DNA from: JAVBLP01 sp031553505
Lineage (GTDB): Bacteria > Elusimicrobiota > Endomicrobiia > Endomicrobiales > Endomicrobiaceae
Assembly: GCA_031553505.1 (NCBI GenBank)
Contig: JAVBLP010000012.1
Span: 1 to 64,000 of the forward strand
DNA length: 64,000 bases
Direction: 5' to 3'
In this document: piece after piece, positions 26,502 to 34,600 of the stretch
How positions within the stretch are numbered: the stretch's first letter is position 1
How the letters are laid out: every line of letters starts with the position of its first letter
The notes under the pieces: model-generated
Told to the model about the DNA's origin: nothing
What the model saw: the letters and a program-made list of their open reading frames with translations, nothing else
The model's database searches: none
Translations under genes and position numbers: made by a program

Positions 26502-27101
26502 ATGAAAGAAGATCTATACATGAAAACATTAGAGACAAAAACGCCGGACAATCTGGTTTACCTTGATATTGAAACCAGCGGCTTAAACCCTTTTAAAGGC
26601 GCAAAGATCGTTGAAATTGCAATGTTGAAACTGCAAAACGGAACGGAAGAAAAGTACGAAATGCTTGTAAACCCGGGCAGCCCGATACCTTTGGAATGTT
26701 CAAAAATCCATTCTATATATGATGATATGGTTTTAGGGCAGCCGTATTTTAAAGACATTGCCAAAGACGTTTTAAATTTTATCGGCACAAATACGGTTGT
26801 GTGCCACAACGCGCAGTTTGACCTTTTATTTGTCCATAAAGAGCTTGCCGAAAACGATTTGAACACCTCCGGCATTCATTACATAGATACGTTAAAGCTC
26901 GCGAGGCGTTATTTTTCTTTTGAATCAAACGTTTTGGGCAATATTGCCGAAACTATAGGCGTTGAAGCCAATCTCCGCCACAGGGCGATGGCAGACGTGC
27001 TGACTATGTATTCGGTGTCAAAATATTTATTTTCCAATATGTACAGAAAAGGCGTGGATACCATAGAACCGGAGCTATATGAATACAAAGATTCAAAATG
27101 A
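26502..27101 (+). CDS. DnaQ-like DEDDh 3'-5' exonuclease
   Basis: A 199-residue stand-alone exonuclease resembling the DNA polymerase III epsilon subunit. The DEDDh residues are visible: YLDIETSGLNP (first D and E), CHNAQFDLLFV (second D), and HRAMADV (H and final D). There is no polymerase, UvrC or helicase domain attached. It may proofread, mature RNA or degrade nucleic acid. The start at ATG 26502 could instead be ATG 26520, preceded by AAGAAG. Its 3' end overlaps the next gene by 23 bases, so the two are coupled. It sits in the same operon as the exported beta-CASP protein. Confidence 0.87.
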   Translation: MKEDLYMKTLETKTPDNLVYLDIETSGLNPFKGAKIVEIAMLKLQNGTEEKYEMLVNPGSPIPLECSKIHSIYDDMVLGQPYFKDIAKDVLNFIGTNTVVCHNAQFDLLFVHKELAENDLNTSGIHYIDTLKLARRYFSFESNVLGNIAETIGVEANLRHRAMADVLTMYSVSKYLFSNMYRKGVDTIEPELYEYKDSK

Positions 27102-28659
27102 TTTTATTTCTTATTTAAAAAATCTGTTTGAATCGCGCATGTTTCCTTATATTGTTTTTGCTTTGTGCGTTTATATAATTTACTTCCGCAGCGCTTTTTT
27201 CGGATTGACTGCCCTTGATGACGTGGCTTTGTTGACAGGTGATGCAAGGCGCGTTTTTTTGAGCAGCCCGTACAGTGTAATAAGCTCGTTTTTTCAGACT
27301 ATTTTTAACCAGCAGACCGCGGATTATTTTTACAGGCCTCTCCTCACGATAAGCTGGATAATAGATACGCTTATAGGCAAAGGCAGCATAAATATTTACC
27401 ACGCTTCAAACCTTGTATACCATATAACATCCGTTTGCGTATTATTTAACCTTTTAAAAAACTTTAAATTCAGCCGTAATAAAGCATTCGCGTTTTCACT
27501 TTTTTTCGCCGTGATTCCGGTTTTTTCGGCAAATGTTGCCTGGATACCGGGAAGAAATGACGTAATTCTGGCGATTTTTATTTTTACGGCTTTTATGTTT
27601 TTTGTTAAATTTAATGATTTTAATAAGACAAAATATGCTTTCTTTGCCGCTTTTTTCTTTTTGCTTGCCCTTTTTACAAAAGAAACCGCAGTTGTCTGCG
27701 TTGTTTTGTTTCCGCTGTATTTAATCCTGAACAGAAAAAATGATTTTTTACGAAAAATAGTTTTATGTCTTGCTTTGTGTCTGCTTTGCACGGTTTTATG
27801 GCATATCGCAAGAGACCCTGTGACGGCAGATATGGGTACCGTGAAAATTTCATTGATGTTAAAAAAAGGTCTTTTTGCTTCATTGGCATATCTGGGGAAA
27901 GTGTTTTTACCCGTGAATTTAAAAGTTTTAGCGTCATGGTCCGGCTTTGACATTGCTTTGGGAAGCGCCATCTTTGTTATATTGGGTCTGCTGCTTTATT
28001 TTTCAAAAGGCAGAAACATAAAAAACGTCATTTTCGGGGCATTGTGGTTTGTTTTATTTCTTCTTCCGACATATCTGCAATCGGAAAACCTTATTTATGA
28101 CCACAGGGTGTATGTTTCTGTTTTCGGGTTATTGCTAATTATAAATGAAATTAAAATTTCCTCAAAATTCAGGCAGCCAGCGGTATTTTTCTGCGTTATT
28201 TATTTTTTATTTTTTGTTTCAACGGACTTTATTAATTCTTTAAAATTCAAAGATGCCGGGGTATTTTCTTCGGCGGCAAGCATTGAAACTAAAGCTGAAG
28301 TTAAGCCTGTTTATTTATACGGGCTTTCATTGATAGATTTTGAAATATCGGAGTTTTTTATAAGGAAAAGTTATAAGAATATTCCGGAAGCGCAAATCGC
28401 GGAATATCCCGAGATACATTCAGTTCTTGCTTTTTTTGAATGGAAAAGAGATAACTTTGATGAAGCAAAAAGATTTATCATATTAGCTAATAAGAAAGGC
28501 AATTTATATGAACCGTATTCAATCCTTTCAGAAATTTTGATGAAAGAAGGAGATATTGACGGCGCGATAGAAAATATGAAGACAGCCTTTAAAATGCAGC
28601 CGGTTAAAGAAAATTATGAATACTTAAAATATTTATATAATGTAAAATATGGCAGATAA
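27079..28659 (+). CDS. TMTC/PMT-like membrane glycosyltransferase (paralog 1)
   Basis: A 526-residue multi-spanning protein. Its organisation is that of GT-C glycosyltransferases of the TMTC/O-mannosyltransferase kind: a first helix, then an outer loop with an acidic pair (LTALDDVALL), FYRPLLTISW, AWIPGRNDVI and about ten transmembrane segments. A C-terminal soluble region of about 110 residues has TPR-like helices (DGAIENMKTAFKMQP). Such enzymes use lipid-linked sugars on the outer face of the inner membrane. GGAG at 27069-27072 supports the start. Two paralogs lie at 32960-36223 on the other strand. Substrate and acceptor are unknown. Confidence 0.75.
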   Translation: MNTKIQNDFISYLKNLFESRMFPYIVFALCVYIIYFRSAFFGLTALDDVALLTGDARRVFLSSPYSVISSFFQTIFNQQTADYFYRPLLTISWIIDTLIGKGSINIYHASNLVYHITSVCVLFNLLKNFKFSRNKAFAFSLFFAVIPVFSANVAWIPGRNDVILAIFIFTAFMFFVKFNDFNKTKYAFFAAFFFLLALFTKETAVVCVVLFPLYLILNRKNDFLRKIVLCLALCLLCTVLWHIARDPVTADMGTVKISLMLKKGLFASLAYLGKVFLPVNLKVLASWSGFDIALGSAIFVILGLLLYFSKGRNIKNVIFGALWFVLFLLPTYLQSENLIYDHRVYVSVFGLLLIINEIKISSKFRQPAVFFCVIYFLFFVSTDFINSLKFKDAGVFSSAASIETKAEVKPVYLYGLSLIDFEISEFFIRKSYKNIPEAQIAEYPEIHSVLAFFEWKRDNFDEAKRFIILANKKGNLYEPYSILSEILMKEGDIDGAIENMKTAFKMQPVKENYEYLKYLYNVKYGR

Positions 28660-28726
28660 AAATAAAATACAGCACTAAATAACACTTAAAAATATAAAAA
28701 CATATTTAAAAACACTAAAAAGCGTT
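28660..28726. other. AT-rich segment with repeated A-tracts
   Basis: Runs of four to five A are centred near 28690, 28698, 28710, 28719 and 28728, roughly one helical turn apart. This is the pattern of intrinsically curved DNA. It lies upstream of the HTH/histone-like operon. Spacing is uneven (8-12 bases), so curvature is a suggestion. Confidence 0.35.
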
Positions 28727-28770
28727 AAAAGCTAAAAGAAAATTCTAAACACTTTCTTTTGGCTTTTTTT
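28727..28770 (+). terminator. Terminator after the beta-CASP/glycosyltransferase operon
   Basis: A 15-bp A/T-rich stem with one wobble (28727-28741 with 28753-28767) and a T run to 28770. Confidence 0.7.
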
Positions 28771-28788
28771 AATATTAAAAAATACTAC

Positions 28789-28817
28789 TTGACAATAAAC
28801 AGCAAAGTTTGTACAAT
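28789..28817 (+). promoter_or_regulatory. Consensus promoter of HTH/histone-like operon
   Basis: Perfect TTGACA at 28789-28794, 17-bp spacer, TACAAT at 28812-28817. This is the strongest-looking promoter in the window and suggests high expression. Confidence 0.82.
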
Positions 28818-28848
28818 TTCAATAACAAATAAAAACGAGTGATAAAAA

Positions 28849-29106
28849 ATGGAAAATAAAAATATAAATCAGAATAAGCAAATAATGGATATTAAAGAAC
28901 TTTCTGAGTATTTGGGTATAGGAAAGTCTAAAATTTACAGCTTAATCAGAATGAAAAAAATACCGGCTTCAAAAATAGGAAAGCAGTACAGATTTTCAAA
29001 AGATGTTGTTGACAGCTGGCTCAAAGATAAAATAATTACGAAAAAAGAAGAGCCGCAACAGAATGAAAAAAATATAAGTCCGGTAAAAGCCGGCGAAAAC
29101 AAATAA
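28849..29106 (+). CDS. Excisionase-family helix-turn-helix protein
   Basis: An 85-residue DNA-binding protein of the MerR-like excisionase group (HTH_17). The pattern is clear: MDIKELSEYLGIGKSKIYSL, IRMKKIPASKIGKQYRFSK and VVDSWLKDK. A charged tail of about 25 residues follows (KKEEPQQNEKN). Members act as phage or transposon excisionases or as small regulators. No integrase or mobile element is visible here, and it shares a strong promoter with the histone-like gene 27 bases downstream. A role as a chromatin-associated or regulatory protein is therefore as likely as excision (inference). The ribosome site is weak. Confidence 0.85.
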   Translation: MENKNINQNKQIMDIKELSEYLGIGKSKIYSLIRMKKIPASKIGKQYRFSKDVVDSWLKDKIITKKEEPQQNEKNISPVKAGENK

Positions 29107-29133
29107 GCCGCACCACAAAACAGGAGGTGTACA

Positions 29134-29484
29134 ATGGCAGAGAAAGTACAGAAAGTTGGAGTTAAGAGAGAATCAGGATATCTTTACTTCATCGACAAGC
29201 AGGGTGACGTTTCGAAGGCATTGATGGCAAGAGGCGGAAAAAAAGGCGGAAAACCGACAAAAGTTGCAAAAGTCGGCCTTAAGAAAGCATCAGGCTATCT
29301 TTACTTCATTGATAAACAGGGCGACATTTCCAGATCTGTGATGAGCAGAGGCGGAAAGAAAAAAGCAAAAAAAACAGTAAAAAAAGCCGCTCCTAAGAAA
29401 AAAGCAGTAAAAAAAGCTGTAAAGAAAGTGGCAAAAAAAGCTGCTCCTAAGAAAAAAGTAGCGAAAAAAGCAAAAAAGAAATAA
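29134..29484 (+). CDS. Histone-like lysine-rich repeat protein
   Basis: A 116-residue, very basic protein. Residues 8-40 and 47-79 are two near-identical copies with a 39-residue period, each built on SGYLYFIDKQGD followed by SRGGKK or ARGGKK. The rest (about 75-116) is a Lys/Ala/Pro tail of KKAAPKKKAVKKA type, like the tails of histone H1, Chlamydia Hc1 and some HU proteins. A perfect AGGAGGTG ribosome site at 29122-29129 and the upstream consensus promoter suggest high abundance. DNA compaction or binding is inferred from composition; the YLYFIDKQGD repeat looks like a small beta-rich domain of unknown function. Confidence 0.82.
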   Translation: MAEKVQKVGVKRESGYLYFIDKQGDVSKALMARGGKKGGKPTKVAKVGLKKASGYLYFIDKQGDISRSVMSRGGKKKAKKTVKKAAPKKKAVKKAVKKVAKKAAPKKKVAKKAKKK

Positions 29485-29497
29485 GCTTAATACTTTG

Positions 29498-29527
29498 AAA
29501 AGCCCCCGCGTAAAGCGGGGGCTTTTT
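29498..29527 (+). terminator. Strong terminator after histone-like gene
   Basis: GC-rich 12-bp stem (29498-29509 with 29515-29526) with a 5-base loop and a T run. Confidence 0.93.
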
Positions 29528-29539
29528 TATTTGCCGTAA

Positions 29540-29568
29540 TTGCCAGCCGGTAATGATTTTGATATAAT
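29540..29568 (+). promoter_or_regulatory. cysE promoter abutting the start codon
   Basis: TTGCCA at 29540-29545, 17-bp spacer, TATAAT at 29563-29568. The ATG begins 7 bases after the -10, about where transcription should start. Confidence 0.7.
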
Positions 29569-29574
29569 TCCTCC

Positions 29575-30240
29575 ATGTTTAAAATCCTAAAAGAAGACGT
29601 TAAAAACATTTTTCATAAAGATCCCGCCGCGCGTTCGTGGTTGGAGGTTCTTTTTTGCTATCCGGGCCTTCACGCGATTATTTTTCACAGGTTTGCGCAT
29701 TGGCTCTGGAAACATAAATTTTACTTTCTCGGAAGGTTTACCTCCCATATCGCGCGATTTCTTACAGGAATTGAAATACATCCCGGCGCTGTTTTGGGCA
29801 GGCGCGTATTTATAGACCATGGAATGGGCGTTGTTATAGGCGAGACCGCCGAAGTCGGCGATGATGTTTTGATTTATAAAGGCGTTTTACTCGGCGGAAC
29901 TTCGCTTGAAAAAAAGAAAAGGCATCCTACAGTAGGCAATAATGTCGTTTTGGGCTCAAACGCGATAGTTTTGGGCGCGATAACAATTGGCGACAACGCG
30001 CGCATAGGCGCGGCGTCAGTCGTTACGCATGACGTGCCGTCTAACGCTACCGCGGTAGGCGTGCCGGCAAGGATAAGCCTCGGCTACAGCGCCGAGGAAG
30101 TTGAGAAGCTTGAACACGCAAAGCTTCCTGACCCTATATCTGACGCGATGAAATTTGTACTTGAAGAGCAGAAGAAACTGGAGAAGAAAATTAATACTGT
30201 AATAGAAGACTGCAAAACCCAGCACAATATAAAAAAATAA
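29575..30240 (+). CDS. cysE: Serine O-acetyltransferase
   Basis: Transfers acetyl from acetyl-CoA to L-serine, the first step of cysteine synthesis. The 221-residue protein has the short SAT N-terminal helical region (DPAARSWLEVLFCYPGLHAI, HRFAHWLW). A left-handed beta-helix of hexapeptide repeats follows, with the signature GIEIHPGAVLGRRVFIDHGMG and the catalytic IDHGMGVVIGETA segment, then VGNNVVLGSNAIVLGAI. The C-terminal tail is lysine-rich. There is no ribosome site: the predicted transcript would begin at or next to the ATG, so leaderless translation is likely. No cysK is adjacent. Confidence 0.94.
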   Translation: MFKILKEDVKNIFHKDPAARSWLEVLFCYPGLHAIIFHRFAHWLWKHKFYFLGRFTSHIARFLTGIEIHPGAVLGRRVFIDHGMGVVIGETAEVGDDVLIYKGVLLGGTSLEKKKRHPTVGNNVVLGSNAIVLGAITIGDNARIGAASVVTHDVPSNATAVGVPARISLGYSAEEVEKLEHAKLPDPISDAMKFVLEEQKKLEKKINTVIEDCKTQHNIKK

Positions 30241-30321
30241 CAACAGCAGCCTCTATCTGTTCTTGTTTATCATCAAAAATTAAAATAACCACACTAAATA
30301 AAGTATATTACGGAGGGTATA

Positions 30322-32934
30322 ATGAATCTTTCGAAATTTACGATCAAATCACAAGAAGCTCTCGCTGACGCGCAAAATATCGCGGCAGATTACGGCAACC
30401 AGGAAATTTCTCCGGAACATCTATTATACGCATTATTAAAACAAGAAGGCGGAACAGTAGGCGCGATTATTAAAAAATCCGCGGCTTCCGGACAGGAAGA
30501 TATGCTTTTTGCGAACATATCTAAAGATTTGCTTTCCGAAATAGAAAAGAAACCGAAAGTTTCAGGCGGAAATCTGTATATATCCCAAAGTTTAAATAAA
30601 ATGCTTAACAATTCCGAAAAAACCGCAAAAGATTTAAAAGACGATTTTGTTTCTACCGAGCATATATTTATCGCTATGGCGGAAGAAATGTCAGAAAATG
30701 TTTCCAAAATACTTAAAAAGTACGGTTTAACAAAAGATTCCATATTAAAAAATCTTGTAAATATAAGGGGGGATCAGAGAGTAACTGACCAAAGCCCCGA
30801 AGATAAATACCAGGCCCTAGAAAAATACGGAAGAGATTTGACCGATTTTGCCCGCCGCGGAAAACTTGACCCTGTCATAGGAAGGGATGAAGAGATAAGA
30901 AGATGCGTGCAGGTGCTTTCCAGAAGAACGAAAAATAACCCCGTGATTATAGGTGAACCGGGCGTCGGGAAAACAGCGATTGTGGAAGGGCTTGCGCAGC
31001 GCATAGTTTCCGGAGATATTCCCGAAAGCCTGAAAGATAAGAAAGTAATAGCTTTGGATTTAGGCGCTTTAATTGCCGGAGCGAAATACAGGGGAGAGTT
31101 TGAAGACCGCCTGAAAGCCGTTTTGAAAGAAATACAAAACGCGCAGGGCAGGATAATTCTTTTTATAGATGAACTGCACACAATTGTAGGCGCGGGCTCT
31201 GCTGAAGGCGCCGTTGACGCTGCCAATATGCTAAAACCGATGCTTGCAAGGGGCGAACTTAAACTTGTAGGCGCTACGACATTAGACGAATACAGAAAGC
31301 ATATAGAAAAAGATGCCGCTCTGGAGCGCCGCTTTCAACCCGTATATGCGGGCGAACCGTCTGTGGAAGACACGATCGCGATTTTGCGCGGAATAAAAGA
31401 AAAATATGAAGTGCATCACGGCGTAAAAATAAAAGATTCCGCTTTGGTCGCTGCCGCGACCTTAAGCGCAAGATATATTACTGACAGATTTTTACCGGAT
31501 AAGGCCATAGATTTGGTAGATGAATCGGCAAGCAGGCTAAGAATTGAAATTGATTCTATGCCAAGCGAGCTTGACGCCGTGGAACGCCGTTTGCGCCAGC
31601 TTGAAATTGAAAAACAAGCCGTAAAGAAAGAAAGCGATAAAGCTTCTAAAGAACGCCTTTCCGTAATGGAAAAAGAGATTGAAAAACTTAAAGGCGAATC
31701 CGCCAATATGAAAGTGCATTGGGAAAAAGAGAAAGATTCCATTTCGCATATAAGGAAATTGAAAGCTGGAATCGAAGAGATGAAGACGGAAGAACAGCGC
31801 CTGGAAAGAAACGGTGATTTAAACGGCGTAGCCGAAATCCGCTATGGTAGAATTCCTGACGCGCAGAAAAAACTTGAAGAAGAAAATAAAAAGCTTGCAA
31901 AACTGCAGAAAGAGAAAAAGATGCTTAAAGAAGAAGTTGACGAAGAAGATGTTGCCGGGGTTGTGAGCAAGTGGACCGGCATTCCGGTAACACGCATGAT
32001 GGAAGGTGAAATGCAGAAACTTTTAAAAATGGAAGAAAAACTGCATGAACGCGTTGTCGGGCAGGATGAAGCCATAACGGCTATAGCCAATGCAGTGCGC
32101 CGTTCCCGTTCCGGCCTTGCGGACCCGAATAAGCCCATAGGCACATTTTTATTTTTAGGGCCTACCGGCGTAGGCAAAACAGAACTTGCTAAAGCGCTTG
32201 CGGTTCTTTTGTTTGACGATGAAAAAAATATTGTAAGAATAGATATGTCCGAGTATATGGAAAAACACAGTGTTTCCCGCCTTATAGGCGCGCCTCCCGG
32301 ATATGTAGGTTTTGAAGAAGGCGGACAGCTTACGGAATCCGTAAGAAGAAGGCCGTACTCCGTAGTTTTGTTTGATGAAATAGAAAAGGCGAACCCTGAG
32401 GTGTTTAATGTAATGCTTCAGATTTTTGACGACGGCAGGCTTACCGACGGGCAGGGAAGGACCGTGGATTTTAAGAATACGGTTATTATAATGACATCAA
32501 ATATCGGCTCGCAGTATATGCAGGATTATGATAATTATGACGCAATGAAAGAGAAAGTCATGAGCGAATTGCATAAAAGCTTTCGCCCTGAATTTTTAAA
32601 CAGAATCGATGAAATAATTATGTTTCAAAAACTTACGGAAAAAGACCTTAATAAAATTATCGATATACAGCTTGAATCGTTTTCAAAAAGACTGGCTGAA
32701 AAAAATATACATATTGAACTTACCGATAAAGCGAAAGATTTTATATCTTCAAAAGGGTATAATCCGGCTTTTGGCGCGAGGCCTTTAAAAAGGGCGATAC
32801 AAACATACCTTTTAAATCCGCTTTCTTCGGCTTTGATTTCAGTAGAGTTTAAAGAAGGCGACAGGATAAAAGCTGACGTTTCAAAATTAAAAAACGCTGA
32901 TTCTTTAGAATTCAAAAAAGGATATGTAAATTAA
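30322..32934 (+). CDS. clpB: ATP-dependent disaggregase ClpB
   Basis: A hexameric AAA+ chaperone that threads aggregated proteins together with DnaK. It has 870 residues, the normal full-length form. Order: N-terminal double Clp repeat (1-150), first AAA+ domain with Walker A GEPGVGKT at 211-218, middle coiled coil (about 410-530, EKEIEKLKGESANMKVHWEKE region), second AAA+ domain with GPTGVGKT at 613-620 and the pore segment GAPPGYVGFEEGG, then the C-terminal D2-small domain. GGAGGG precedes the ATG. I see no CIRCE element or clear promoter in the 81-base gap after cysE. Confidence 0.96.
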   Translation: MNLSKFTIKSQEALADAQNIAADYGNQEISPEHLLYALLKQEGGTVGAIIKKSAASGQEDMLFANISKDLLSEIEKKPKVSGGNLYISQSLNKMLNNSEKTAKDLKDDFVSTEHIFIAMAEEMSENVSKILKKYGLTKDSILKNLVNIRGDQRVTDQSPEDKYQALEKYGRDLTDFARRGKLDPVIGRDEEIRRCVQVLSRRTKNNPVIIGEPGVGKTAIVEGLAQRIVSGDIPESLKDKKVIALDLGALIAGAKYRGEFEDRLKAVLKEIQNAQGRIILFIDELHTIVGAGSAEGAVDAANMLKPMLARGELKLVGATTLDEYRKHIEKDAALERRFQPVYAGEPSVEDTIAILRGIKEKYEVHHGVKIKDSALVAAATLSARYITDRFLPDKAIDLVDESASRLRIEIDSMPSELDAVERRLRQLEIEKQAVKKESDKASKERLSVMEKEIEKLKGESANMKVHWEKEKDSISHIRKLKAGIEEMKTEEQRLERNGDLNGVAEIRYGRIPDAQKKLEEENKKLAKLQKEKKMLKEEVDEEDVAGVVSKWTGIPVTRMMEGEMQKLLKMEEKLHERVVGQDEAITAIANAVRRSRSGLADPNKPIGTFLFLGPTGVGKTELAKALAVLLFDDEKNIVRIDMSEYMEKHSVSRLIGAPPGYVGFEEGGQLTESVRRRPYSVVLFDEIEKANPEVFNVMLQIFDDGRLTDGQGRTVDFKNTVIIMTSNIGSQYMQDYDNYDAMKEKVMSELHKSFRPEFLNRIDEIIMFQKLTEKDLNKIIDIQLESFSKRLAEKNIHIELTDKAKDFISSKGYNPAFGARPLKRAIQTYLLNPLSSALISVEFKEGDRIKADVSKLKNADSLEFKKGYVN

Positions 32935-32959
32935 CAAGAAAATTCTGCTTGTAAAAAAT

Positions 32960-34585
32960 TTAATAAGACAGATTTGTTATGTGTTTTCTTTTGCCTTCAA
33001 GATATTCTTCATATTTTGAGATTTGATATGCAAGCTCTTTCCGTGAAAATTGAGTCATAGAAATTAGCAAATTGTAATAATAATCGGCCTTTTGATCATT
33101 ATTTAAGCGCAAATTTATGATATATGAGTTTAAATAGCTGTAGATATCTTTCTTTCCGGCATTTGAAATTACCTTTTCCGCGTATTCTTCAGCTTTATCG
33201 TAAAATCCGTAAATTATGTATAACCGCACAAGCAAAGCAAGAAGCGTCATATCGTCATAATCAGATAACAGGGCGTAATATTCGCTTTGTTTCAACGCTT
33301 CTTCAATTTCGTCGTTTTCTATCAATGCGTCTATATATGGGCTGACCGCAAGAATGCTTACTTCTTTATTTTCTTTTACGATTCTCTCCCAAAACGCCAA
33401 GTTGTTTTGTAAATACGCGGTATTTTTGTAAGTGATCGCGGCCGCCAAAAATATTACGGCGGCAAGACAGACGTAAATAAAATTTTTTAGTTTTACGTTT
33501 TGCGATATGAGGGTATTTATAAAAGAAAAAAATACTGCCAAAAATGCGAAGAAAGGCAGGTACATTCTGTTTCCGTGAAACATTATTCTGTTGATTTTAT
33601 AATCCCCTGAAATAAAATCAGGCGCAAGAAATATTACCGGAATCGTAAGGAAAAACAACATTTCTTTTATTTGCCCTTTGTCTTTTCTGTAAAAAGCCAA
33701 AAAAATCATTACCAATACAGAAATAATTCCAAGAATAAAAATCATGGAATCCCTGTGTTCCGCCATAGGCGCCCTTAAAAACAATACGGCGGATATGTGA
33801 TCGAAGAATGCCGCAAAATTAAGATTACTCAGCTCAAAATGAAGTTTAAAATGGTCCCTAGGTAAAACCGTGTCTCTTGCGATAAAGAATATAGCGGTTG
33901 AAATTACCCAAACGATGAGAACCGGAAACCTTAACGGCATTTTAAATTTTTCTTTGTATGCTAAAAAAAACAATGTAAATATTAACGGTAAAATAACAGC
34001 TGATTCTTTTGTGAATAAATTTAAAAGCAGGAAAATAATATGCAATTCCAGCGAGATATGCTTTCCGTAGCGCATGTACTCAATAAAAAATATAAGACAT
34101 AAAATAAAAAATATAAAAAATAACGAATCATTTCTTCCCGGTATCCATGCCACAGTCTGTATAGTTATGGGATGAACGGCAAAAAGGATTGCTGCAAAAA
34201 ACGACAGGGAACGGTTTAGCAAGTATTTTTTAAAAAAGAAAAAAACAAGCATGGCTGATATGCAATGCAAAAGTATGTTTGTAAGATGGGCAAAACTTTC
34301 AGATTCGCCGGCAAATTTGTGGTCCAGTATAAAAGAAAGCGCTAATACGGGGCGGTAATATAATACTGATACCGTGTTAAAAAAAGTATCTGTTTGAAAT
34401 GCGTCGGTAATTGCCGTCGGCGAATCATATTTTTCCGAGTTAACGTGTATGAAAATATTATCATCCAAACCGGTAATTCCATAGTTTAACGTTTGCGCGT
34501 ATAACACAAACGCAACCATCGCTATGAAAATATACGGAAAAAACTTCCTGATTGCTGGAAAAAAATCATTTTTTAGAGGTTTCAT
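32960..34585 (-). CDS. TMTC/PMT-like membrane glycosyltransferase (paralog 2)
   Basis: A 541-residue polytopic protein with the same plan as the product of 27079-28659. The first outer loop has an acidic pair (ITGLDDNIFIHVN), followed by YYRPVLALSFILDHK and AWIPGRNDSLFFIF. About ten transmembrane helices follow, and then a C-terminal soluble part with TPR-like helices (about 400-541). It is the second gene of a minus-strand pair, 15 bases after paralog 3, and has no clear ribosome site. Probable role: transfer of a lipid-linked sugar to an exported acceptor, inferred from the GT-C fold. Confidence 0.75.
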   Translation of the reverse strand: MKPLKNDFFPAIRKFFPYIFIAMVAFVLYAQTLNYGITGLDDNIFIHVNSEKYDSPTAITDAFQTDTFFNTVSVLYYRPVLALSFILDHKFAGESESFAHLTNILLHCISAMLVFFFFKKYLLNRSLSFFAAILFAVHPITIQTVAWIPGRNDSLFFIFFILCLIFFIEYMRYGKHISLELHIIFLLLNLFTKESAVILPLIFTLFFLAYKEKFKMPLRFPVLIVWVISTAIFFIARDTVLPRDHFKLHFELSNLNFAAFFDHISAVLFLRAPMAEHRDSMIFILGIISVLVMIFLAFYRKDKGQIKEMLFFLTIPVIFLAPDFISGDYKINRIMFHGNRMYLPFFAFLAVFFSFINTLISQNVKLKNFIYVCLAAVIFLAAAITYKNTAYLQNNLAFWERIVKENKEVSILAVSPYIDALIENDEIEEALKQSEYYALLSDYDDMTLLALLVRLYIIYGFYDKAEEYAEKVISNAGKKDIYSYLNSYIINLRLNNDQKADYYYNLLISMTQFSRKELAYQISKYEEYLEGKRKHITNLSY

Positions 34586-34600
34586 TATTATTGGAAAATA

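Noticed and set aside
28849..29106. Excisionase-like HTH taken as the mark of a prophage or integrative element
   Set aside because: No integrase, attachment-site repeat, tRNA or phage gene is visible; the gene shares a promoter with a histone-like protein.
30241..30321. Heat-shock regulatory element before clpB
   Set aside because: No CIRCE-type inverted repeat or recognisable heat-shock promoter could be found by eye.
32938..32957. Terminator between clpB and the minus-strand glycosyltransferase
   Set aside because: The stem is only about five base pairs and is not followed by a T run on the plus strand.
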